This document shows positions 24,346 to 34,559 of a DNA stretch of 64,000 bases, one piece after another. Numbering within the stretch: the first letter of the stretch is position 1; the number at the start of each line of letters is the position of its first letter. Origin of the DNA: Glossina fuscipes (Eukaryota; Arthropoda; Insecta; Diptera; Glossinidae). The notes under the pieces are model-generated. The model saw nothing but the letters and a program-made list of their open reading frames with translations. It searched no databases and had not been told where the DNA came from. The stretch spans positions 25,633,755-25,697,754 of the forward strand of contig NW_023998415.1 of the NCBI RefSeq assembly GCF_014805625.2, written 5' to 3'. The position numbers were made by a program, and so were the translations under genes.

Positions 24346-25539
24346 TAATTTTCTAATTCTTCTAACTTGTTTTCGATTGTTCAATTGTCCTTATAAGTTT
24401 TATTGCCTAGTTTCTTCAGATTGGAAATTATCCTATCTATGGAAATGTTAATTTTATCTATCCTTTCCATTAAACGAATTTTTTTTAGAAAGACATGTTA
24501 ATTTTATTTTTGTTTTAAATGTCAATGTGTGCTTTTATATTTATTTATATATTCGTATGCTTATGTGTTTAATGTTGATGTTTTTTTTTTTTTTTCCTAT
24601 TTTCCATTTATATAACTATATCCTCCCATTTAATATTCAAATATGTTTTCAATATTCTTCATTTCATTACTATTTATTCTTCAATAGTCTTCGTATTCGT
24701 GTATTCTTCATCTTCATATGAATATTGAGCGTGTTCGAAGTCGAAGAGGGTGAAAGAAGATGTTCCATGTTGTGATTTGGATGTTGTAGTGTTGTCGTCG
24801 GGAGGGATCATTGTGTGGGCCAGTTTATAGGAGGTGTGTGTCTGGAAAATTTGGCTCGTGGTCGCTTGTCAATATTTTGTAGTTGGCTTTAATCTAGGCT
24901 GGGTTCAGCAGGATTTAAAGATGTTGATCAGAAATTGGCAGAATAATGTTGATTCAGAGAAATTAGTGATTCTGCTTTGTTGAATCAAAAAATTGGCTGA
25001 CTGTGATGTTGAAAGAAAAAATGCCCGATTACTGCGTAGTCTGCAGGATCGTGGCGAGTAGGATCGCTATGTAATGAATGTTGTTGGTTGGTGTATGGAG
25101 AAGTTATAGAAAGATTCCTTATGACTCTTTTCTCATGGGTGTCCTAGGTATGGAATAGGTTTCTAAACTGCTCGACTGTTTCCGCCAAGTCTGTCAACAA
25201 ATTTTAATGCCGATGCAGAGATCGTCCAAGAGTTGTCCCTAGCTAAATAATTTAGGCGGATGGAACGTCATTCTGATGACAATTGACTTTATTTAATTTT
25301 GGCATTGCTATTTATACTTAAATTTTGCAAAATATCTTATTGCTAGCGTAAGCATAAAATTGTGACGGATTAATTTAATATAATTACGGCACCTAGCGTC
25401 GTATTGCATTACGAAATGCAATTCTCACCAAGTTGAAGTGTGACATAACTCTTCTTTTTCATTTTGCGAATGAATTATGGTGATTTTGCATAATTCTGTC
25501 ACACTTCAAACTGGATGCATATTAACCACGATATGCGAT
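24346..25539. other. Non-coding sequence with two inverted repeats
   Basis: No gene recognised. The part at about 24720-25140 is unusually rich in G and T on the plus strand. Two inverted repeats lie close together: 'ttgcatt' (25404-25410) with 'aatgcaa' (25415-25421), and a perfect 13-bp pair 'ttgaagtgtgaca' (25433-25445) with 'tgtcacacttcaa' (25497-25509) separated by 51 bases. The latter could be the end of an unrecognised element. Confidence 0.5.
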
Positions 25540-25742
25540 CACACTACAATATGCTATTACAATACTAGTACTGTATATACTAATACAATATACACTATAC
25601 TATGCTATATACTGGTACTATGCTATACTAGTACTATACTTTACTGTACTAGTACTATATTAAACTATACTACTACTATATAGTATAGCATATGTAGTAT
25701 ATGGTATATTTAGTATACTATCGTATACATAGTATAGTGGTG
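25540..25742. repeat. AT-rich 'tactagtacta' array 2
   Basis: Degenerate tandem and inverted repeats built from 'tactagtacta', 'atatacactatac' and 'tatagtata'. Many are palindromic (CTAG centre). It ends immediately before R3 copy 2 and shares phrases with array 1 at 24.2 kb. Confidence 0.7.
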
Positions 25743-25747
25743 TTAGA

Positions 25748-26065
25748 TTTTCTAGTTTGACCTCATTAGAGTCTCAAATTTGGGTGTCCTTCCATACGCA
25801 TTTTTCGCTAATATACCAAATTTCAAACAATTCTTAAAAATAGTCCCCATATGCAGAATTTGAATTTGTTTAGTTCGTTTGTTGTATTTTCATACAGATT
25901 CATGAGATGTTCACAAAAATATTTTACGTGTTTGAATGCGGACGGAGTAGGAGTAGTAGTAGTAGGTAGGAGCTCAGTTAAGGCGTTAACAGAGTTATAT
26001 CAACAGATATGGTAGGTGTCTTTGCTAGTTAAATTCGAATTTATCTTCACACCCTTATCAATTTT
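25748..26065 (+). repeat. R3 dispersed repeat, copy 2
   Basis: Same orientation and order of blocks as 23313-23652. Shared words include 'ccatttttcgctaa', 'gttaacagagttat' and 'tttatcttcaca'. A small 'gtagtagtagtaggtagg' expansion at about 25950 is unique to this copy. The two copies enclose about 2.1 kb. Confidence 0.75.
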
Positions 26066-26705
26066 AGACAAGCCTTTAACGAATTTTCGATACCTTTCAC
26101 TTTTCAAGCAAAGTTATAGAAATTTTCAATCTTTGTTTTAATAGTTATAACAATGTCAGTTGCTTTCGTTTTCGTTTCCGTTAATATCTAAAAATCTTAT
26201 TGCATCCGCTTTAACTCGAACTGTTTTCGTTTCGAGTTAGCTAGTAAGCGTTTTTAATGGTAAATCAGATCAATTTGCAATTTTTAGCCATTAATTAAAT
26301 TCAGTTAAGAAAGCGGTGTCAAGTTTTTAGCCTCTTCAGTGTCAGAGAATAACGCACATGCGTACACGCGAAGCTTCCTCGAGTCAAACGGCCTTCTAGG
26401 CGACCTTTACTTCAGAATTTAAACATGTACGGCTGTTACAAACCGCTTGAGAAAAATAATAAACCTGAACGTTCCTGTGAGAGGTGTTTAATATATATGT
26501 GTGTGTATAAATATGTGTGTATATCAAACAGTAACAAATCGTGTTTTGTCGCGCTTTTGTTTCAATTCTTGACAGAAAAACATATTAATGAATTTTTTTT
26601 ATTCCAACTGTAATAGAAAACATTTGTTTCGTGTCGTGCTTTATGGCAATAACTGGAAGTTATGATTTGTGTTATTTTAAACTTTATGTTTTCATTATTA
26701 TTTTT

Positions 26706-26737
<32 letters not shown>

Positions 26738-27344
26738 GCCTTTTAAACTGATTTTCATTTCGTTTGTGAAAAACGAGAAACTATCTACAATAATAATAAT
26801 AATAATAATAATAATGTGCATACATGTATGTATATGTATAAATAAGGCATTCATTATTGTTGGTACTGTGGCTTTTCTTGTTTTGTGTTTTCAACATTTG
26901 TGGTATTTAATGATAGATTTATGATTTATAATTTGCTGGCAATTTTAGCAGAGACGACGGTAACCGTTAAGTTCCTTCTATTCTTTAAAGCTGCAACGAT
27001 TATTATGTATTTTTAATTACGATGCAGTCCGGCCGGTCTTTAAGTGATATGCAATATGCAATTTTGTTTTTTTTTTCATTTTTTTGTTTTAGGTCTATAC
27101 TGAAATGGTGCCTAAAATGGTATCCCTTCGAACTTTTAAATACTGATAGATATGTAATTTGAAAAACACTCACCCCATTGCTAATAAGTCATGCTTCTAT
27201 TATACATAACTTTGGATATTTAAAAAGTATTGATCTACCCGAAAGGAAATGACGCTCTTTTTACATTTATGAATTATGTGAATAAAATATATGTATGCGG
27301 GTCGAAAATATTTCTTAGATTTGCTTAAAATATGTACGTAAATG
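26066..27344. other. Non-coding sequence with homopolymer and triplet runs
   Basis: No gene recognised. A perfect 8-bp stem 'aactcgaa/ttcgagtt' with a 10-base loop lies near 26213-26238. A run of 27 T occupies 26711-26737 and a (TAA)n tract about 26790-26814. A GC-richer patch near 26340-26410 has no open frame of interest. Confidence 0.5.
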
Positions 27345-27346
27345 TA

Positions 27347-27949
27347 TTAGGTGTTTGCAATAATTTTGATCATGATAAGGAAATGGGAAATACTTGTACA
27401 CACCCCTACATAAAATAACAGTTCTGCACTTAATACTTTTGATTTATTCAGCGTACGCCGACACTAATCATGGAGCGCTCAAAATTCTTATTCTTGCAAA
27501 TTCATTACTCTTGTCGTTTATTTGAAGAAATCTGTTGGCCACCTAAAACCCATCAACCGCGTTCATAGGCTTAAGATGATACCGCTCCATCATGTTCCGA
27601 TTGTTGATTTAGGTTTCATCGGCTTAGAAGTGATGACTCATATTGAATGAAAATGCCACTAGTTAGTGTAAGAGTTTTCCAGGATTCACTATTGCAGCTC
27701 GAATAAGAAGTTCTGCCACGTCCAGCGTACGCACCAAACATGGCGCTTCCTAATTACCACTTGCGCAGGTCGGTGCAGCATGGCTTGGTTGTTGTGAAGA
27801 GCGCAGATGTGTCGGTGGGTTATGGTATATTGTAAAATGTTGTAGAAAATGATGGAAACTCTTTTGATTAACATATATATTATAGCGATTTTCCACAATA
27901 AATGCTTTTTTCATGTGAAAAAGTGATCAAAATTTTTGCAAACACCTAA
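27347..27949 (-). mobile_element. Non-autonomous Tc1/mariner-type element with intact terminal repeats
   Basis: The left end reads 'ttaggtgtttgcaa' then 't', then 'aattttgatca'. The right end, reverse-complemented, reads the same 26 bases with one mismatch. A TA dinucleotide flanks each end (27345-27346 and 27950-27951), as expected for the Tc1/mariner superfamily. Inside, a minus-strand frame (27689-27898) contains H-R-P-A-Q-V-V and, further on, V-R-W-T-W-Q-N-F. This is weakly reminiscent of the region before the first catalytic Asp in Tc1-like transposases ('RPA... R-L-x-W-A'). At about 603 bp it cannot encode a full transposase (about 340 residues). It is therefore an internally deleted, MITE-like derivative. 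TIR identity implies it is younger than most relics in the window. Confidence 0.85.
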
Positions 27950-27951
27950 TA

Positions 27952-28909
27952 CGTATTTAAATAAAAAAAAAAAAAAATTAATAAAAAAAAAACCAATCCG
28001 TGATTGTGTGCATAATCACGTTTAAAATATTTACATATTAATGGTTGACATAGATCTACAAGCAGTTGCCGGCTCTCGCAGCATGACATTTCCGAAATGC
28101 AATTTTCTGACATGTTTCATATTTGACATAATATTTGTTTTCTTTTCGCTCTGTTTTTTTTTTTTTTGTTCTTAACATTTTAATTAAAAGCTTGAAAAAG
28201 TAATAAAAATAAAATTTGTATAACGTTTTAGTATTATATCAGTTATAGTCCGGTTTTTAACGAAGAACTGTTTTAAGAAAAAAGTCTGTAAAAAATAAAT
28301 TTAAATTTAATCGACTCAGGTCTGTAGACAGTATGTTGTGATTTTAATTTTTTGTAATAGAAATTTTCCTTTCAATAAAGTCGGATTTAGTTAATTACCT
28401 TAGGTCGACAGGACGACGGATCTTTGCTGCCCAGAATTAATTGGCGCTAAGGTCGCATAAAAGTTCAAAGTTCTAATATCATTAAAGATCTCATCGCAAT
28501 CTACATAGTGAACATAAATATTTTTAAAGGGCACCTAGTAACATAAACAGAATCGATTTTGATCAAAACAGCGGAGTTATCCTCTGAAATCAATGTCGTC
28601 TATCTTGATTGATCATTTAGTTTTTTTTTGAAGTAAGTATATGGCTTAAGTTTTTAGCTACAGAATGTCAAATTGATCCGCCTACCAAGGATATCTCATG
28701 TTTTCGCTTCATTTTTTCGCGTTGTGAATCTTATGGTATTGCCTTTCGCAAGGTTATGTGCTTGCAGCGTATTCATTACCTGGTTAGTAATGCAACCTGC
28801 GCGGTTAAATAAATTCTCACTTTTATTAACTGCTATAGTTTAAGTTGTCACTTCGCTTAACTCACGTTAGGTTTGGGCCGAACTCACATTAGTTGAATTG
28901 TAGTGAAGA
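27952..28909. other. AT-rich non-coding sequence
   Basis: No gene recognised. A-runs follow the transposon's right flank (about 27962-27990) and a T-run lies at about 28157-28168. Confidence 0.55.
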
Positions 28910-29003
28910 TTGTTTTTGTTAATTATCATCATGTAGACTTATGAATCAATTTATTGTTGTTTTTGTTAATTATCATCATGTATACTTATGAATCAATTTA
29001 TCT
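28910..29003 (+). repeat. Recent 47-bp tandem duplication
   Basis: Two adjacent units starting 'ttgtttttgttaattatcat' and ending 'atgaatcaatttat' differ at one internal base ('gtagac' versus 'gtatac'). The near identity indicates recent origin. Confidence 0.92.
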
Positions 29004-29148
29004 GATGATTGTTAAGACGAATTACTATTTATTTAAGAAAAGTTTTAACAACGTAAGCGGACGAAAATATCAATTCACATTGACCAAGTAGTGCTCTTAG
29101 CACTTGGCCGATAGTTGACGGATATGAAAACAGACAAAAAAGAGAGAG

Positions 29149-29998
29149 ACAAGTGAGAAAATTATATTCGGTCGTGACCGAATCTATTGCACCCATCACC
29201 GTTTTCCTAAAAAAGCAAAAAAAAAATTTGAAAGGAATTAAATTTTCATGTCCTACAATATTGAGTGGGCGAGGTTGATGTTCTAAATTTTTAAAGTAAA
29301 GTAAAAGTTTTTGTCGCTTAGGGGCGTGGGAGTTGTACACGCTTCCTTTGAAAAGTTTAGGTTTTTTGTAGACCGTATCTTAATTTTCGCTAAACGGAGC
29401 ATGGGAAGACGAACAAATGGTCGTGCTTAGATGTCTTCCAAATTTGAAACTGGGAAAATATTTACAAACTTTATGGGGTTTTTGAAGCATGTTTCTGCGC
29501 GTTATAAAGGTATTGAAAAAATAATTAAATTATAATACATTATAACATTAAGTAGGCGTGGTCAGTTATTTGTATTTTGGTACAAGTACTACAGCATCGG
29601 CAATAGAATAAGCGTCCAAATTTCTGTACACTTATCTGTTTTAGTCTATGAAGAGAAATGAGCAAAAAACCAATTTTTTATTCCTTTCGAAAAACAGAGG
29701 TGCTCTCAGCTTACGTGGTACTCTGGGCGTATCCTTTGGCCCATTTGGTCCATTTCCAATAGGAAATACATAAGAACTTCCAATGTTCCTGCAGAATTTG
29801 TAGTCGATAGCTTCATTTTTGCGGCCAGGAAAATGCTTATTACACAGACGCACGCACAGATGGACATACTAAAATTGTTTCAGAATTTCATGCTGCTACA
29901 TACTTCGTGGGAAGCTTTCGTGAAGCTTTCTTCTGGGCGTTACAAACGTTTTGACAAAATGCATATACCCCTCGTACTTCTGTGATGGGGTGTAAAAA
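29149..29998 (+). mobile_element. Family B repeat, longest copy
   Basis: Opens 'acaagtgagaaaattatatt' then 'cggtcgtgaccgaatc', 'gcacccatcacc', and closes about 850 bp later with 'tgtgatggggtgtaaaaagc'. The left 'acccatcac' and right 'gtgatggggt' are inverted. Near the right end are 'tttttgcggcc' and a 'cacagatggacat' phrase also found in other copies. A small palindrome, 'ttcggtcgtgaccgaa', lies at the left end. Minus-strand frames inside are not supported as genes. The class of element is unknown. Confidence 0.65.
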
Positions 29999-30753
29999 GC
30001 ATAAAATGATATAAACGCCAAGTAGAGTTAAGAGGAAATGAATTTTATATATTTGTTTTAAACAATAACAGCAAGAAGAGAAGCATGTTGTTGCCACGTG
30101 CATGTACATATTTAAAACTTAAGATTAGCGAAGCAAGTCAAAGGAGAAATTATTAAATCATCTCACGAGTAAAGGTGAAATATTATTGTAAATGATTACG
30201 AAAAGTCTGACTGGAGCACAAATTTTATCCATATGCGAAACCTCATCACTTACAAGTCGCCTTTCTTTGTAGTTCTCTGTTTATTTGTTACTTTCCACTT
30301 GTTTTTTTGTTACTTTTATTTTTTTTCTTCACATTTTTTGGTGTATTATATATATGGTTAACAAGAGATCGACGACAAGCATGACAATATTTTTGTCAAA
30401 TGTTTTCGCTGAAGTGTGAGAGGCGGCACTTTTATCTTTTGATATGCACTTAGTACTTACATAAGTATCAGTTACTATATATTGTATGTTTGTGACACTA
30501 GCGGCAGCAACAATTTGTTGCAGGCAAATAACAATCAACTTTACTAATTACCCTTTGGGGAGTTTTTCAATCTTCGGGAACGCAAAATCTTAGACTCTAC
30601 CAGCGTTTACTCTTGCGGCCGATTAAATTCAGGGCGAAAAAGGACAAACATCTATTGAAAGCACTATAAAAAACTAGAAATCTGAAAATCTTAACATATT
30701 TACGTTTCTAGTTAACAAACTGCCGAACTAATGTTAGATGAAAAAGAAAAAAA
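29999..30753. other. AT-rich non-coding sequence
   Basis: No gene, RNA or repeat recognised. Confidence 0.55.
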
Positions 30754-31127
30754 ACAAGTGAGAAAATTATATTTGGCTGTAACCGAATCCTTTATATCCA
30801 TCATTGTTATTCGCAAAAAGGATTTGAAAAAATGAAAAGGCGAAATTTCTATACTTTCTAATGCTTGGTGGGTGTGGCATTAGAATAGAAATGGCAATTC
30901 ACATCACGTATCTGAAGCAGATATCTCCATTTTTGCGACCATGGGTACATTTACCACACCAATTAATAGATAGATGGATAAACGGACTGACAAACATGAC
31001 TACAATGGTTCGTTTGTGATGTTAATTAAATAATATTCAGACTATATATGGTCTATGAAGCTCGTTTCTGGATGCTGAAAACGTTTTGAGAATAGAATGA
31101 AATTTCAATTCAGTGGTGAGTGTACGG
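30754..31127 (+). mobile_element. Family B repeat, shorter copy
   Basis: Left module 'acaagtgagaaaattatatt' then 'tggctgtaaccgaatc', 'atccatcattg'. It ends near 'aacgttttgagaataga' and 'cagtggtgagtgta', corresponding to 'aacgttttgacaaaat' and 'tgtgatggggtgta' of the longer copy. The internal 'tttttgcgacc' matches 'tttttgcggcc' of that copy. It is internally deleted by about 480 bp relative to it. Confidence 0.6.
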
Positions 31128-31563
31128 AGTTTATATTTTCCATATTTAGACTGTCGCAAGGTACTGCAACACCATCCATAAAATATAAATGCAAATTTTT
31201 ATCATTATATCTGGTATTGTGATTCATAAGTAAGTAGCGAAAAATCTAAAGTTTTTTTATTTTTGCAACAGCTATGGTCTTTGGTTCTCATGTCGCACTA
31301 TGCGTATATCTTTTTACCGATTTGCGCGAATTTCAGAAGCAATTCAATTTTTTGGCCTTTCCTCAAGCGCATCGAAATGTCTGTTTGTGTCAAACGCGTA
31401 GCCGCTGGGAAGTTACAGCCAACTTAGATACTTAATTACTACCACTGCTCTTTAACTCACCTACTTACCTACTTAATTACCTGCCATTTTCTAAACTTTC
31501 CCATACACTAGCAAATACTTCATTTAGAAGCATTGCTTACTAAACAAAAGTGTTAGTATAGAT
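31128..31563. other. AT-rich non-coding sequence
   Basis: No gene recognised. Confidence 0.5.
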
Positions 31564-31680
31564 GCAGTTCCGCCTGAGTGGCCGAATACGCTAAGAATCT
31601 CCTTTAATAACTCAACTGTCGAGTGTTCGAACCTCAAATCCGGTATAGTTTTCAATAAAGCCGATAGCCTCAGATACCTT
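31564..31680 (+). mobile_element. tRNA-derived SINE, copy 1
   Basis: The head resembles a class II (Ser/Leu-type) tRNA gene. An A-box-like 'gagtggccgaatacgc' lies at 31576-31591 and a B box 'gttcgaacc' at 31625-31633, about 45 bases apart as expected for an internal Pol III promoter. The body after the B box ('ccggtatagttttcaataaa' then 'gccgatagcct') is shared with the reverse-strand copy at 56.6 kb, showing a dispersed family and not a tRNA gene. No cloverleaf with a CCA-ready acceptor stem can be drawn and no poly-A tail is seen, so this is probably a decayed or truncated copy. The Pol III reading is inference from the boxes. Confidence 0.6.
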
Positions 31681-31892
31681 GGAGCCTTTACACTTTAGCC
31701 TTTGAGTTTATTCCTCTGACTAAATTAATTGTAATGATAGTAACAGCACAGCGGCAGCGAGACCATCTTTAAGGAAACATAATAAAACATGCATACATAC
31801 AACACCTTTCAGAAACGATCTATATTTAAGGAAGTAAGTCTGCGAACTTTCATTATTTTTTACAATATCCATAATAAGACATTTTATAACAT

Positions 31893-32450
31893 CACTCAAT
31901 AAGTTTCCGGTCTTACGTAGTGTTTTTTGCAATTTTATTATTCAAACGCACGTCTAATGCTACATAATAATCACTATTAATCGTTTGTCTCTTCTCAAGC
32001 AAGTCAATGAATATTATACCATGTGGCGCCCGCAAGTGCGGACGTCATACACTTCCTAGTCGACTTTTGCCTTTTTGGTCACTTTGGACGGTTTTCGCCG
32101 GTTGCTCGCCCCTTGGCGGATTGCCGATTTCACCCTGACGTGTAGTCAGGTGACAAACTTCGCTCAACATTGAGCAAACGCGGTATCTTTTCAATCAACT
32201 TCGAAAAGACTTTTCTCATAGCTAAGTGCTCACGCAAAATGGCGGATGGGTCTATTTTTGATATCTTCATGGTGTCGGCTAACTCACGGAAACTTTACTT
32301 TTCTGTCTGGCGAAACAATTTTGGGCAGTTTTTTTATATTTTCTCGACTAAGTAGCGATTTTTGGGAACCAGTACGTCGCCATAACATATTTCAAGCTAA
32401 TGCTGCATGTGGTCACGAAGACTTACTGCGCTTCCGATCAGAATTACTTA
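31893..32450 (-). mobile_element. Mariner relic (irritans/Himar1-like), internally deleted
   Basis: Reading the minus strand, about 32330 down to 32120 gives S-P-D-R-K-V-K, then (after frameshifts) E-L-A-D-T-M-K-I-S-K and R-E-H-L-A-M-R-K-V-F-S-K. These match the N-terminal helix-turn-helix region of irritans-type mariner transposases. They are followed by N-R-Q-S-A-K, the block that normally follows the catalytic D-E-T-W segment. That segment and the whole C-terminal half are absent. The opposite end carries 'cactcaataagtttccggtc' (31893-31912), which resembles the Himar1 terminal repeat 'ataagtccccggtct' and is followed by 'gttttttgcaattttattat'. The element has stops and frameshifts and is dead. 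Confidence 0.6.
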
Positions 32451-34559
32451 CGTTCGCTTACGTTCAGAATTAATTTATTATGAAACATGAAACAAATGCA
32501 GAGTATTAATAGATTCGATTTAAGCCGTATATAATATTTCTTAATTTTTCTTTTAATTGCAGATACTGTAGATATCGGCTCTCTGCAATTCCTTTTGTCA
32601 AGTGAATGTAGCCACCGTATATTGCGTTTATGCGCAATGTTTTAGCGAAATTTCAATAGATGTTTACAATTGCTCTAGATTTGAATCTCTATGCCAGTCA
32701 CGAACGATGTCGATCAAATGGAAATTTTTCTCGATGCCGATTAATGGTTCACAATAAGAAAGATCGAATTTAACCTCAATATTAATTAATCAGATGTTTC
32801 AAGACAATTTACTCGATTTCCGCTATGGATGAATGCATAGACACAACACGGCCATTTATGTCTATATGCATATGTATATGTATATATATATATATATATC
32901 CTGTAGGTATAGGCACATGCACACACATAAACACAAACACACAAACACAAACACACATACACACATTAAACAACTTACGACTACTTAAAGTGTCGCAGTA
33001 TTTGTCAAAATGTCAATTGAAACGACATTTTCACTTGGCCAATACAAGCGGCTAAGTGGAAGCAGCATTTTGCAAAACGAAACGAAAAGTTAAACATTAA
33101 AGCAGTAGCAGTAAATGCTGCCGAAAATGTGTTCACTGTTTTCATTACTGTAACAGCAGCAGCAAAAACAGCAATACTAACAACTAGCAGCCAACAGCAA
33201 TAACAGTCGATTTTGATTTTTTTTGGTGATTTTTTTTTTCTTTTTTTTTAATACGAATCTATATCAAATGCGTTTATTTATTTATTTATAATTTTTCTCC
33301 TTTTTTTTTTTTCTTGCGGTACACTACACTTCTCTGCGGTCATGCTAAACTACTTTCAGTTCGTTTATGCAAGTGTGTTTAAGTGTGTGTACATATCTGT
33401 TTACAACGAATATGTTTTATAAGTATTTGTTTAAAATTTTTATTTATTTATTTATTTATTTATTCATTTTTTTTTTTTTTTTGTTTGCTTTCTTCACTTA
33501 CACAAGCGCTAATTGACGCTTCGATAACTGTCCTGATATCGATGTTGAGCAGTCGTTCCATAACGATGATTATGTATTGGTTATTGAACGTATTGGCAAT
33601 GAAGCTTTACGTTCGTAATCGTACAGTGTCAATAGTCAATCGGTTAAAAGTTTTTAACTGTCAAATTAAAAAATAATATTTCAACGTGTTACCGGATTTC
33701 ACATATATAACGATTTTTATGACGTCTTGACTTTAATGCTTTACTTTGTTTTCTTGCTTGCGGTAATTAAAACAAAATAGTAATCGCTTTTTTTGGTGTT
33801 GTTGTTGTCGCTTTGTGTTTTTGCATTCAAGTAGATTTAGGTTACGTTTGTTTATCCAACAACAAAGGTTAAGATTATATTGATTTTGTCAAAAGGGAAG
33901 CGCTTCTTAGATTTTATAAAGCGTACGTATACTTGATCAGTTTTCAAGTTCAGAAAAAGTATCGGCTTCAAATTTGGCAAAAACATTACGGATTCTCATA
34001 CATTTTGATGAGTTAGCATTAAAAACAGGACACTTTGTCGAAAGAATATATCTACAGTATAATATGATTACGTCTATGTTGAAAAAAAAAAAGGGAACAC
34101 ACTTCATTTAAGAGAGCATATATAAAAGTATGAAAGATCGGTCACATTCACCTGATTTTATAAAGTACCTCTAATCGGGAGTCTCTCTCTCAGAAAACTC
34201 AATAAGCGGACAACTGTCTCATCAATTACAATGTTTGGCGGCAACAAGCCAATTAAAAAGAATTCAATATCGATGGATGACGATGTCCAGTTTCCGACTA
34301 AACTTCAACATTGCAAATTCTATATTTTATAGACGCGTTAACATAAAATCGACCACAACAAACCAGTGATGTGGACATTAATTTTAAAAAGCGTTGAAAA
34401 TTGCTGGCATTATTGGTGGCATTTATTGGAGAGATTGAAAGAGTCGAGAAAGTTGCCGCCAAGGTTTCATGCTGACATTATCGGAGGTAAACTTGGTTCA
34501 GGAATATATCCTGGTCAGGGTAGTTTTTCCTCTCTTTAGAACTCAGTGTTTGTCAACTG
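32451..34559. other. AT-rich non-coding sequence with microsatellites
   Basis: No gene recognised. AT and CA-rich microsatellites occupy about 32866-32966. A CAG/CAA-rich patch lies at about 33148-33210 and a (TTTA)n tract at about 33440-33464. The CAG-rich patch has stops in the Gln frame, so it is not a polyglutamine exon. Confidence 0.55.

Noticed and set aside
32023..32045. 'tggcgcccgcaagtgcgg', resembling a retroviral tRNA-Lys primer-binding site
   Set aside because: Only the first bases agree, no LTR pair surrounds it, and the sequence is explained as part of the minus-strand mariner relic.
33148..33210. CAG/CAA-rich patch as a polyglutamine exon
   Set aside because: The Gln frame is interrupted by stops and there are no splice signals around it.
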